Origin: Clostridia bacterium | GTDB lineage: Bacteria > Bacillota > Clostridia > TANB77 > CAG-508 | NCBI GenBank assembly: GCA_022797145.1 | Contig: JAAWKA010000004.1 | Span: 30,881 to 94,880 of the forward strand | Length of the DNA: 64,000 bases | Direction: 5' to 3' | In this document: positions 18,059 through 26,398 of the stretch, in pieces | How the letters are laid out: each line of letters starts with the position of its first letter | Position numbering within the stretch: the first letter of the stretch is position 1 | Notes under the pieces: generated by a model | The model's database searches: none | What the model saw: the letters and a program-made list of their open reading frames with translations, nothing else | Told to the model about the DNA's origin: nothing | Made by a program: the position numbers and the translations under genes

Positions 18059-19810
18059 TTATTTTATATGTATATCCTTTAATTGTTGTTCACTTACTTC
18101 GCTTGGTGCTCTCATTAATAAGTCTCTTGCTTTTTTATTTTTAGGAAAAGCTATTATTTCCCTTATGTTTTGTGAATCTGCAATTAACATTATCATTCTA
18201 TCTACCCCTGGTGCTGCTCCTGCATGTGGTGGTGTTCCATATTTGAAAGCATTATATAATGCTCCAAATTTTTGTTTTATATCTTCTTCTGTATAACCTG
18301 CTATTTCAAATGCTTTTATCATTATTTCTGGACTATGATTTCTTACTGCACCTGATGCCATTTCATATCCGTTACATACTAAATCATATTGATATGCTAA
18401 TATTTCTAATGGATCTCTTCTTTCTAGTTCTTCTAATCCTCCTTGTGGCATTGAAAATGGATTATGACTAAAATCTATTTTTCCTTCATCTGATAATTCA
18501 TACATTGGAAAATCTACTATAAAGCAAAAACGATATACTTCTTTTTCCAATAAATCTAGTCTCTTTCCAAGTTCTATTCTTATCAATCCTGCTATTTTTT
18601 GTGCTTTTAAATATTCATCTGCAATAAAGAATATCGCTACATTTTTCTTTACTCCATATTTCTTTTCTAGTTCTTGTTTTACTTCTTGTGTAATAAATTT
18701 AGATATTCCTCCAGTTATCTGTTCTTCCTCATCTATTTTAGTCCAAGCCAATCCCTTTGCTCCTACTTCATTAGTTTTTGCAAATTCTTCCATCTTATCA
18801 AAAAACTTTCTACCTTGCTTTGCTCCATCTGGTACTACTATCATTTTCACTGTTTTATCCTTAAATGCATTAAATTCTGTATTTACAAAAACTTTCGTAA
18901 CATCTTGTATTATTAATGGATTTCTTAAATCTGGTTTATCTATTCCATATTTCTCCATAGCTTCTTTATATGGTATTCTTACAAAAGGACCTTCATCTAC
19001 TTTCCAATTTGTAAATTTTTTAAATGTATATGGTATTACTTCTTCTATTACTCTAAAAACTTCTTCTTGTGTTGCAAAGCTCATTTCAAAATCTAATTGA
19101 TAAAACTCTCCAGGTGCCCTATCTGCTCTTGGATCTTCATCTCTAAAGCATGGTGCTATTTGATAATATTTATCAAATCCTGAAACCATTAATAATTGTT
19201 TAAATTGCTGTGGTGCCTGTGGAAGTGCATAAAACTCTCCAGGATTTAGTCTACTTGGTACTAAATAATCTCTTGCACCTTCTGGTGATGAGTTTGCAAG
19301 TATTGGTGTTTGTATTTCTGTAAAATTTAATTCATCCATTTTATCTCTTAATGTTTTTAAAATCTTAGAACGTAACAATATATTATTATGTAGTTTTTCG
19401 TTTCTTAAATCTAAAAATCTATATTCTAGTCTTAGATCTTCTCTTACCTCTTGTTGTGTATTAATTTCAAATGGAAGTACTTTTTCACATTCTCCTAATA
19501 TTTGCAATTTATTTACTAATACTTCAACATCTCCTGTTTCTAGTTTTTCATTTTTATTACTTCTTTCAATTACTTTTCCTTCTATTGATATACATGCTTC
19601 AGTTGTTAATTTATTTATTTGCATCTTTTCATTATTATTAATAACTATCTGTGTAATCCCAAACTCATCTCTTAAATCTATAAAAGTCATTGCTCCTAAA
19701 TTCCTTATTTTTTGAATCCAGCCTGCTAGTTTTACTTCTTTTCCTATATACTCTTTATTTAATTCTCCACAATTTCCGTGTTCTGTATTGTTGCATATAA
19801 CTTCCTCCAT
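18059..19810 (-). CDS. aspS: aspartyl-tRNA synthetase
   Basis: 583 residues, bacterial type. An OB-fold anticodon domain (about 1-110, GWIQKIRNLGAMTFIDLRD) precedes the class II core. Motif 2 is in FRDEDPRADRAPGEFYQLDF, motif 3 in GAAPGVDRMIML, and a GAD-type insertion lies at about 290-410. An asnS gene is also present, so Asn-tRNA can be made directly; discrimination cannot be judged from sequence here. It is divergent from asnS, with a shared 390-base upstream region. Confidence 0.96.
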   Translation of the reverse strand: MEEVICNNTEHGNCGELNKEYIGKEVKLAGWIQKIRNLGAMTFIDLRDEFGITQIVINNNEKMQINKLTTEACISIEGKVIERSNKNEKLETGDVEVLVNKLQILGECEKVLPFEINTQQEVREDLRLEYRFLDLRNEKLHNNILLRSKILKTLRDKMDELNFTEIQTPILANSSPEGARDYLVPSRLNPGEFYALPQAPQQFKQLLMVSGFDKYYQIAPCFRDEDPRADRAPGEFYQLDFEMSFATQEEVFRVIEEVIPYTFKKFTNWKVDEGPFVRIPYKEAMEKYGIDKPDLRNPLIIQDVTKVFVNTEFNAFKDKTVKMIVVPDGAKQGRKFFDKMEEFAKTNEVGAKGLAWTKIDEEEQITGGISKFITQEVKQELEKKYGVKKNVAIFFIADEYLKAQKIAGLIRIELGKRLDLLEKEVYRFCFIVDFPMYELSDEGKIDFSHNPFSMPQGGLEELERRDPLEILAYQYDLVCNGYEMASGAVRNHSPEIMIKAFEIAGYTEEDIKQKFGALYNAFKYGTPPHAGAAPGVDRMIMLIADSQNIREIIAFPKNKKARDLLMRAPSEVSEQQLKDIHIK

Positions 19811-19929
19811 TATTTTATTTATCTAATAGTTTACAACTTTTTTTATTAAAAGTCTATAAAATATTGGATATTAATAAAAATATATTGCCAACATGTATAT
19901 TTTTTGTTATACTGTTAATAATTATTAAA

Positions 19930-20178
19930 AAGCTATGATGAGAAGAAAAGTAAATTAGTTTAAATTTTATTAGAGATTAAATGTTATTAGCTGAAAGCAT
20001 TTATTAAAATACTAATTGAAAATAACACTTTTTTAGCATACTTATTAAAAAGTAAGTACGGATTGTTTACGTTATAAACTGTTAATTAAGAAGTAATTAG
20101 GGTGGCACCACGTTATTTGAGTTTTTTTAACTCTCGTCCCTAGCATATTTTAAATATGTTAGAAATGAGGGGTTTTTT
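19930..20178 (+). promoter_or_regulatory. T-box riboswitch, asparagine type, upstream of asnS
   Basis: Stem I begins with GCTATGATGAGAAGAAAAGTA, showing the GATGA/AGTA features of T-box leaders. A stem AATTAGT/ACTAATT closes above the specifier loop, in which AAC (20024-20026, followed by A) is the likely asparagine specifier. The conserved T-box AGGGTGGCACCACG is at 20099-20112. A terminator stem with CTAGCATATT/AATATGTTAG and a seven-base T run ends at 20178. Uncharged tRNA-Asn should promote readthrough into asnS. Confidence 0.92.
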
Positions 20179-20202
20179 TATATTATTTTAGGAGGTTTTT
20201 TT

Positions 20203-21594
20203 ATGAAAAAATTAACAATTAGGGATTTATTTAAAAATTCAGATGCTTATGTAAATAAGGAAATATGTATTGAAGGTTGGATTAAAACTTTAAGAGATTC
20301 TAAAACTTTTGGTTTTCTTGAATTAAATGATGGTTCTTTTTTTAAAAATATACAAATTGTTTTTGATGATAGTTTATCTAATTTTTCTGATATTTGTAAA
20401 TTAACAATTAGTTCATCAATTAAGGTAACTGGTACTTTTATAAAAACTGTAGGTAATAAGCAACCTTTTGAAGTCAAGGCTACTAATATCACTTTTTATA
20501 ATATTTCTGCTTCAGATTATCCTCTTCAGAAAAAAAGACATAGCTTTGAATATTTAAGGACTATAGCACACCTACGTCCTAGAACTAATACCTTTAATGC
20601 TGTATTTCGTGTTCGTTCTGTTACTGCCTATGCTATACATAAATTTTTTCAAGAAAGGAACTTTGTATATGTTCACTCACCTATAATAACTTCTAGTGAT
20701 GCTGAAGGTGCGGGAGAAATGTTTAGTGTATCTAATTTAGATTTTACTAATATTGTTAAAACTGAGGATGGTAAGGTTGATTATTCAAAAGATTTTTTTT
20801 CAAAACCTTCACATTTAACAGTTAGTGGACAATTAGAAGGTGAAACTTATGCATTTGCTTATAGAAGTATATATACTTTTGGTCCAACCTTTAGAGCAGA
20901 AAATTCAAATACAGTAAAACATGCAGCTGAATTTTGGATGATAGAACCTGAAATTTGTTTTGCTGATTTAAAAGATAGTATGGATTTAGCAGAAGATATG
21001 CTAAAATTTGTTATTTCTTATGTTTTAGATAACTGTCCTGAAGAAATGGAATTTTTTAATAACTTTATAGATAAAAATTTATTAGAAAGATTAAATCTTA
21101 TTTTATCTTCTGACTTTGGAAGGATTAGTTATACTGATGCAATTACTGAACTTGAAAAACATAATGATAATTTTGAGTTTAAAGTAAATTGGGGATGTGA
21201 TTTACAAACAGAACATGAAAGATATTTAAGTGAAGTAATTTTTAAAAAACCTGTTTTTGTAACAGATTACCCTATAGATATAAAGGCATTTTATATGAAA
21301 CAAAATCCCGATAGGAAAACTGTAGCAGCTTCTGACCTTTTAGCTCCTGGTATTGGTGAAATTATTGGTGGTAGTCAAAGAGAAGATGATATTGAAAAAT
21401 TAGAAAAACGAATGTTAGAATTAGGCTTAAATACAAAAGATTATTGGTGGTATTTAGACTTAAGAAGATTTGGAAGTGTAGAACATTCTGGATTTGGATT
21501 AGGTTTTGAACGTTTAATTATGTATATAACTGGAATACAAAACATTAGAGATGTTATTCCTTTTCCAAGAACTCCCAATAATTGTGAATTTTAG
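20203..21594 (+). CDS. asnS: asparaginyl-tRNA synthetase
   Basis: 463 residues, the usual AsnRS length. An OB-fold domain (1-105, [20 protein letters not shown]), class II motif 2 ([20 protein letters not shown]) and motif 3 ([12 protein letters not shown]) are all present. There is no GAD insertion, separating it from AspRS. The ATG follows aggagg. It is controlled by the T-box just upstream, whose AAC specifier agrees with this product. Confidence 0.96.
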   Translation: MKKLTIRDLFKNSDAYVNKEICIEGWIKTLRDSKTFGFLELNDGSFFKNIQIVFDDSLSNFSDICKLTISSSIKVTGTFIKTVGNKQPFEVKATNITFYNISASDYPLQKKRHSFEYLRTIAHLRPRTNTFNAVFRVRSVTAYAIHKFFQERNFVYVHSPIITSSDAEGAGEMFSVSNLDFTNIVKTEDGKVDYSKDFFSKPSHLTVSGQLEGETYAFAYRSIYTFGPTFRAENSNTVKHAAEFWMIEPEICFADLKDSMDLAEDMLKFVISYVLDNCPEEMEFFNNFIDKNLLERLNLILSSDFGRISYTDAITELEKHNDNFEFKVNWGCDLQTEHERYLSEVIFKKPVFVTDYPIDIKAFYMKQNPDRKTVAASDLLAPGIGEIIGGSQREDDIEKLEKRMLELGLNTKDYWWYLDLRRFGSVEHSGFGLGFERLIMYITGIQNIRDVIPFPRTPNNCEF

Positions 21595-21674
21595 TTGATT
21601 TTATTGTTATTTAGTAGTATAATTATATTATAGAAACTTGTAAACACGTTTTTTTTACTAAAGGGGGTAATGTT

Positions 21675-21905
21675 ATGGCACAAGGAATAAAATCTCAAAA
21701 TCACACACATGGCACACCAACTTATAGACGTATTATACAATGCTCAGAAGATTCAAGACAAAGGCAGAAAGATAAGATTGATCTTGAAAATTTTAAGAAA
21801 CAACGTCTTTCACAAAAATCTACTGAAGATATTTTTGAAGAAGCAGATAAAGTTTGTGCTAGTATTGATAAAATTCTGTCTTCCCCTAAAAAAACATTAG
21901 AGTAG
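21675..21905 (+). CDS. small hydrophilic protein of unknown function, 76 aa
   Basis: The frame begins MAQGIKSQNHTHGTPTYRR after a strong site (aaaggggg). The protein is soluble, with a charged central helix (RQRQKDKIDLENFKKQR) and no recognisable domain. Its stop codon is inside the terminator hairpin. The good ribosome binding site and terminator support a real gene. I do not recognise it. Confidence 0.65.
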   Translation: MAQGIKSQNHTHGTPTYRRIIQCSEDSRQRQKDKIDLENFKKQRLSQKSTEDIFEEADKVCASIDKILSSPKKTLE

Positions 21906-21921
21906 CCTTCTGGCTACTCTA
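21898..21921 (+). terminator. terminator of the 76-aa gene
   Basis: TAGAGTAGCC, loop TTCT, GGCTACTCTA, then a T-rich tail. The TAG stop codon (21903-21905) lies in the first arm. proS converges from the other side, ending at 21942. Confidence 0.85.
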
Positions 21922-21941
21922 TCTTTTATTTTTTATTTATA

Positions 21942-23384
21942 TTAATATTGCCTTCCCCAAACAACCATACATTTTGCTTCTTTTCCACAGCAAACACATT
22001 TATCTCCAATATGTTCCTGCTCAAATGGTATGCATCTTGAGTGTGCTCCTGTTAGTTCTTTTATTTTTTCTTCACATTCTATATTTTCACACCACATTGC
22101 TTTTATATATCCTTGATTTTCATTTATATTTTTTATAAATTCATCTAAATTATATGCTATTGTTGTTCTTTTTTCTCTATTTTCTTTACATTCGTTATAC
22201 ATATTTTTTTGTATATCTTCAAAAATCTGTTCTAACTTATCTTTTATTTCTTCTAAATTTATATTTTCTTTTTGTAATGTATCTCTTCTTACTATAGTAC
22301 ATACATTGTTTTGTATATCTCGTGGTCCTATTTCTATTCTTACTGGTACTCCTTTCATTTCCCAGTCATTAAATTTATATCCTGGTGTATAGTTTTGTCT
22401 TAAATCTATTTCCATACGATATTTTTCATTTAATTCATTATATAGCTGTTGAGCTTTTTGTTCCACTCCTTCTTTATTAATTGCAATAGGAACAATAACA
22501 GCTTGAATTGGTGCAAGTTTTGGTGGTAATTTTAATCCTCTATTATCACCATGTGCCATAATAACAGCTCCTATTAATCTTGTACTAATTCCCCAAGATG
22601 TTTGGTATGCATATTCTTCTTTTCCTTCTCTATTTTGAAATTTTACATCAAATGGTTTAGTGAAGTTTTGTCCAAAGTAATGTGAAGTCCCTGCTTGTAT
22701 TGCTCTTCCATCATGCATTAATGTTTCTACTGTATAAGTTTTTTCTGCTCCTGCAAATTGTTCTTTTTTTGTTTTTTTTCCTCTTAATACTGGTATGGCA
22801 AGTAATTCTTCAATTACTTGTGTGTATATATCTAGCATTTCTAAAGTTCTTTTTTCTGCTTCTTCTTGTGTTTCATGTATTGTATGCCCTTCTTGCCATA
22901 AAAATTCTCTAGAACGTAAAAATGGTCTTGTTTCTTTTTCCCACCTTAGCACATTACACCATTGATTATATACCATAGGCAAATCTCTCCAAGATGTTAA
23001 CCATTTTGAATATAATGTTGAAAACATTGTTTCTGAAGTTGGTCGAATACATAATTTCTCTTCTAATTCCTGTTCTCCTCCCATAGTTACCCAAGCTACT
23101 TCTGGTGCAAATCCTTCTACATGCTCTTTTTCTTTATTTAATAATTTTTCTGATATTAATAATGGAAAATATACATTCTTCACTCCTGATTTTTTAAATT
23201 TTTCATCTGTATATTTTTGTATATTCTCCCATATTGCATATCCATATGGCTTTATTGCAATACATCCTTTTGTTTGTGTATAATCTGCAAGTTCTGCTTT
23301 TCTTACAATATCTGTATACCATTTTGTAAAATCTTCTTCTATATTTGTTATTTCTTTAACATAATTCCCCTCTTTATTATCCAT
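21942..23384 (-). CDS. proS: prolyl-tRNA synthetase, short archaeal/eukaryotic-like form
   Basis: 480 residues without the editing insertion of the long bacterial form. The class II core has RPTSETMFSTLYSKWL, FLRSREFLWQEGHT and HYFGQNFTKPFDV; an anticodon-binding domain follows, then a C-terminal zinc-type extension with CENIECEEKI, CIPF, CVCCGKEAKC and a terminal Tyr, typical of the type 3 enzyme. Lack of the editing domain suggests mis-charged Ala-tRNA-Pro is cleared by free-standing proteins, if at all. It lies 30 bases downstream of scpB. Confidence 0.93.
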   Translation of the reverse strand: MDNKEGNYVKEITNIEEDFTKWYTDIVRKAELADYTQTKGCIAIKPYGYAIWENIQKYTDEKFKKSGVKNVYFPLLISEKLLNKEKEHVEGFAPEVAWVTMGGEQELEEKLCIRPTSETMFSTLYSKWLTSWRDLPMVYNQWCNVLRWEKETRPFLRSREFLWQEGHTIHETQEEAEKRTLEMLDIYTQVIEELLAIPVLRGKKTKKEQFAGAEKTYTVETLMHDGRAIQAGTSHYFGQNFTKPFDVKFQNREGKEEYAYQTSWGISTRLIGAVIMAHGDNRGLKLPPKLAPIQAVIVPIAINKEGVEQKAQQLYNELNEKYRMEIDLRQNYTPGYKFNDWEMKGVPVRIEIGPRDIQNNVCTIVRRDTLQKENINLEEIKDKLEQIFEDIQKNMYNECKENREKRTTIAYNLDEFIKNINENQGYIKAMWCENIECEEKIKELTGAHSRCIPFEQEHIGDKCVCCGKEAKCMVVWGRQY

Positions 23385-23414
23385 GTTTTCTAAAACCTCT
23401 CTTTTACTTATATT

Positions 23415-24023
23415 TTATTCTTTTTGATCTGCTTCTTCCTCCCTTTCGGGATTTTTGTCTTTATTTTCTTCTAATATGTCATCTATCACAATTTGTTGAT
23501 TTTCATCTATTTTGTATTTTGGTAAGTCTGGAAGTTCTTCTAAAGACGAATATCCAAACATTTTTAAAAATTCCTTTGTCGTTTTATATATTGTTGGCCT
23601 TCCTGGTGCCTCAAGTCTTCCTACTTCTTCTATCAAATTATATTCTAATAATTTATATATACTTGCATCTGAATTTACTCCTCTTATTGCCTCTATTTCT
23701 GCTCTTGTTATCTCTGGATTATATGCAATAATTGATAATGTTTCTAAAGCTGCATTAGAAAGATTTGGTTTTGCTCTTTTATCTAATATAGGATAGATAT
23801 ATTCATAATACTCTTTTTTAGTACACATTTGGTATGCATCATCTACTTTTATAATTTCTATCGCTCTTTTTTGTTCTTCATATTCTAAAGTCATTTTGCT
23901 TATTATATTTATAATTTCTTCTTTATTTATTTCTATAGCTGATACTAATTCATTTATTTTCACTTCTCTTCCTGCTGCAAAAAGTATTGCTTCTATTATT
24001 GATTTTATTTTTTGAATATCCAT
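23415..24023 (-). CDS. scpB: segregation and condensation protein ScpB
   Basis: 202 residues with the two winged-helix repeats of ScpB: IKSIIEAILFAAGREVKI at the start and LETLSIIAYNPEITRAEIEA in the second repeat, followed by RPTIYKTTKEFLKMFGYSS. An acidic tail ends the protein. It works with ScpA and Smc in chromosome segregation. scpA usually lies just upstream; here the upstream neighbour is a small unrelated gene on the opposite strand, so scpA must be elsewhere. Confidence 0.9.
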   Translation of the reverse strand: MDIQKIKSIIEAILFAAGREVKINELVSAIEINKEEIINIISKMTLEYEEQKRAIEIIKVDDAYQMCTKKEYYEYIYPILDKRAKPNLSNAALETLSIIAYNPEITRAEIEAIRGVNSDASIYKLLEYNLIEEVGRLEAPGRPTIYKTTKEFLKMFGYSSLEELPDLPKYKIDENQQIVIDDILEENKDKNPEREEEADQKE

Positions 24024-24147
24024 ATTTATTCCCTTTTTCTAAAAAATTTTCTTTTATTATTGCACTTTTTTCCTTTATTGTCAATGAATATTCTCCTTGC
24101 ACTTTATTTTGTTATATGTTATTATGAAGATAAAAGAGGTGAATTAT

Positions 24148-24294
24148 ATGAAGAATAAATCTAAGAATATAAAAATAGAAAAGGGGAATGGAAAAAATTT
24201 AAATATTTCACCAGTTCATGAACATCTTTCTATTGCAAAACCTAAAATTAAAGATTATAAAAATAAAAATATTATCATTCCTAAAGGTAAATAA
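24148..24294 (+). CDS. small basic protein of unknown function, 48 aa
   Basis: I place the start at the ATG at 24148, eight bases after agaggtg, rather than at an upstream in-frame ATG without a site. The protein (MKNKSKNIKIEKGNGKN onward, SPVHEHLSIAKPKI, ending IIIPKGK) is Lys-rich with no domain I recognise. Size and charge could suit a nucleic-acid-binding or spore small protein, which is only a guess. Confidence 0.5.
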   Translation: MKNKSKNIKIEKGNGKNLNISPVHEHLSIAKPKIKDYKNKNIIIPKGK

Positions 24295-24420
24295 TTTATA
24301 AAACTTATATCTGGTATTCTAAATGTTATAATTTTATAATTTCATATTTACACATTATGTTAATTGTGTTATAATATTATAAAGTAACTTTTAGTAATAT
24401 ATAGAAAGGATTGTTGATAT

Positions 24421-24588
24421 ATGGAACTTATACAAATTTTACGGACAATTTATGTTTTCAACAATAGCAAATTTGCTATTCTAAAAGAAAAAACAGCTAA
24501 AGATTTAGTAATTACATTTAATTCATTGAATTTTGATGAATTAAAAGCCTTTTTACAAGAAAATAATTATGAGTTAAAAGTACCTTAA
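24421..24588 (+). CDS. small protein of unknown function, 55 aa
   Basis: ATG at 24421 after agaaagga, and a TATAAT-like -10 at 24371-24376. The product begins MELIQILRTIYVFNNSKF and ends LQENNYELKVP. No family recognised. The last eight codons and the stop form the 5' arm and loop of a long hairpin, so coding and RNA structure overlap. Confidence 0.5.
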   Translation: MELIQILRTIYVFNNSKFAILKEKTAKDLVITFNSLNFDELKAFLQENNYELKVP

Positions 24589-24610
24589 GGTGCTTTTAAC
24601 TCATAATTAT
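24563..24610 (+). terminator. 22-bp hairpin overlapping the end of the 55-aa gene
   Basis: The arms at 24563-24584 and 24589-24610 are complementary over 22 bp with one G-U pair, closed by the loop TTAA that contains the stop codon. The outer part is AT-rich (ATAATTAT on each side). No clean U tract follows, so it may be a terminator or a stable 3' RNA structure. Confidence 0.65.
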
Positions 24611-24650
24611 TTATACAATTAAAAATTTTTAAGTTTTAAGGGATAAAGAT

Positions 24651-24673
24651 TTCTCTAATATTAGTTTTTAGTT
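24651..24673 (+). repeat. 23-bp direct repeat, left copy
   Basis: This 23-base sequence starting TTCTCTAATATTAG recurs identically at 25651-25673, exactly 1000 bases away. The two copies flank the NTPase and TfoX-domain genes. Confidence 0.8.
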
Positions 24674-24790
24674 GCTTGAATTTATATATTATGTATGCTA
24701 AACTATATATTGTAGGCTTGCATTTAACTTTATATATAACTTTTAGAAAATACTGCAATATAAACTACTAATATGAAAGTAGGTAATATT

Positions 24791-25324
24791 ATGAAAATAT
24801 TGATAGCAACAAAAAATTATGGAAAAATTGAAGGAGCCAAAAAGGCATTATTGAATTATTTTGATAATATAGATATTGAAGCAATACCAGTAGAGTCAAA
24901 TGTAAGTGAGCAACCAGTTAATAATGAAATATACATTGGAGCTAGAAATAGAGTTAAAAACTTAAAAAAATACTGTAAGTATAACAATATACAAGCAGAT
25001 TTATATTTAGCAATAGAAAGCGGAATTACTAATTTGCTTGGTAAATGGGTAATTACAAGTATTGCAATAATTGAAGATAATAATAATTTTGAAAGTTATG
25101 GTATAAGTCCCTCTTTTCCTGTTCCTGATAGATTTGTTAAAGATATAATAAATAATGACCTAAACCAAGTAATAAATAAAATCTATGGAAAAGATATTAA
25201 AAGACATAATAATCATGGAGCAATTGACTTATTAACACATGGAAAAATATCAAGAATAGATTTAACACAAATGGCTTTTATTATGGCTTTAACAAAATAT
25301 ATAAATCAAGATAATTGGAATTAG
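24791..25324 (+). CDS. inosine/xanthosine triphosphatase (DUF84/NTPase_I-T family)
   Basis: The frame opens MKILIATKNYGKIEGAKKAL, then has EQPVNNEIYIGARNRV, LYLAIESGI, SYGISPSFPVPDRFV and THGKISRIDLTQMAFIMAL, matching the DUF84 house-cleaning NTPases that hydrolyse ITP and XTP. I choose the ATG at 24791 because agtagg precedes it by seven bases; an in-frame ATG at 24773 lacks a site. About 177 residues, normal for the family. The gene and its downstream neighbour lie between 23-bp direct repeats. Confidence 0.85.
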   Translation: MKILIATKNYGKIEGAKKALLNYFDNIDIEAIPVESNVSEQPVNNEIYIGARNRVKNLKKYCKYNNIQADLYLAIESGITNLLGKWVITSIAIIEDNNNFESYGISPSFPVPDRFVKDIINNDLNQVINKIYGKDIKRHNNHGAIDLLTHGKISRIDLTQMAFIMALTKYINQDNWN

Positions 25325-25387
25325 ATTAGATAAATTACATTTTTATGTCATAATTTTAGTATGATTATTAAATATAAAGGAGAAAAA

Positions 25388-25645
25388 ATGATGTCCGACT
25401 TAACTTCATTAAAGAATATTGGAAAAGAAATGGAAAGAAAACTAAAGTCAATTGGTATCAATTCACCTGATGAATTAAAAAAAATTGGAAGTAAAGATGC
25501 TTTTTTTCGTTTAAAACTAAGATATCCTGAAATTTGCTTAGTTCATCTATATACCCTTCAAGGAGCTGTTGATGATATGGAATATAATCAGCTACCAGAA
25601 GAAATGAAAAAAGATTTAAAAAAATTTACAGACCAATGGAAATAA
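25388..25645 (+). CDS. TfoX C-terminal domain protein, 85 aa
   Basis: Starts at the ATG at 25388 (aaaggag upstream). SLKNIGKEMERKLKSIGINSPDELKKIGSKDAFFRLK matches in pieces the helix-hairpin-helix TfoX C-terminal domain (LKNIGKEMERKLKSIGI; LRYPEICLVHLYTLQGAV). The N-terminal TfoX domain is absent, as in many stand-alone Firmicutes copies. Role unknown; the link to competence rests on Proteobacteria only. Right-hand member of the repeat-flanked pair. Confidence 0.85.
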   Translation: MMSDLTSLKNIGKEMERKLKSIGINSPDELKKIGSKDAFFRLKLRYPEICLVHLYTLQGAVDDMEYNQLPEEMKKDLKKFTDQWK

Positions 25646-25650
25646 TAGAA

Positions 25651-25673
25651 TTCTCTAATATTAGTTTTTAGTT
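25651..25673 (+). repeat. 23-bp direct repeat, right copy
   Basis: Identical to 24651-24673. It begins five bases after the TfoX-domain gene stop. The next feature to the right is a decayed relaxase gene. Confidence 0.8.
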
Positions 25674-25854
25674 ACATATTAATGATTTTGAGGCTTGAAG
25701 AAAAGCAGACTATTTAAAATTAATTTATGCATTTTGTTTCTCCATTCCTTTATAAATACGACTTTATCCTAACATAATCATCTTTATTTTACAATAGCTG
25801 AGCTTCTATTTTTAATTACAATTCTAATTCTTTTTGCTTGTATTCAGCCTTAAT

Positions 25855-26283
25855 TTATTCCACTTCATTGTGTAAATTTGCATTATCAATTATTATTTTA
25901 TCTCTTTCTTTTTGATACTTTTCTTCTTCTATAACTTTTGTTTGTCTTGATAATTCCTTATGCAAATCTATATTATCTTTATACAAATTTTGAATTAAGT
26001 CATCTTTTGGTTTTATGATTTTTTCCAAAATCTTTTCTTCTCTTTTCTTTGATAACCTGTTAATATTAATGTCTGTAATATTAGGAATATTCGGTAATTC
26101 TAATTTTATATTTTTATATTTCTTTAGTGTATAATTAACTCTATGGGATTCTTCTTCTCCTATTCTTTTGAAGAAGTCATTATCTGATGTAATCATATAT
26201 TCACAAGCTATATTACTTACTGTTTTTATTTGTCCTTTCAAATCATATTTCTTTAAAATTTTATTAAATGAATAGTTTAGATG
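25855..26283 (-). pseudogene. decayed MobV (Pre/Mob) plasmid relaxase
   Basis: The frame is open from HLNYSFNKILKKYDLKG (around 26283) without a proper start; an in-frame stop lies just before HLNY. HLNY and then ACEYMITSDNDFFKRI are hallmark MobV segments. Directly after, the sequence jumps to a C-terminal-type region (KLELPNIPNITDININRL) and a Lys/Glu coiled coil. The central relaxase part with the metal-binding histidines is missing, so this is an internally deleted relic. A 128-residue frame from the ATG at 26241 remains open but should have no nicking activity. Confidence 0.6.
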
Positions 26284-26340
26284 TTATATTTTTAATTCAG
26301 CTAACATTCTGTAATTTATTATCTTCATTTTTCATATTTA

Positions 26341-26396
26341 AAATAAAAATAGATGTATATCTAACATTTGGGGTGAATTTACATCTATTTTTATTT
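26341..26396 (-). terminator. terminator of the ABC-F gene
   Basis: A 17-bp perfect stem (AAATAAAAATAGATGTA / TACATCTATTTTTATTT) with a loop of about 22 bases, just past the ABC-F stop at 26399. Confidence 0.75.
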
Positions 26397-26398
26397 TA

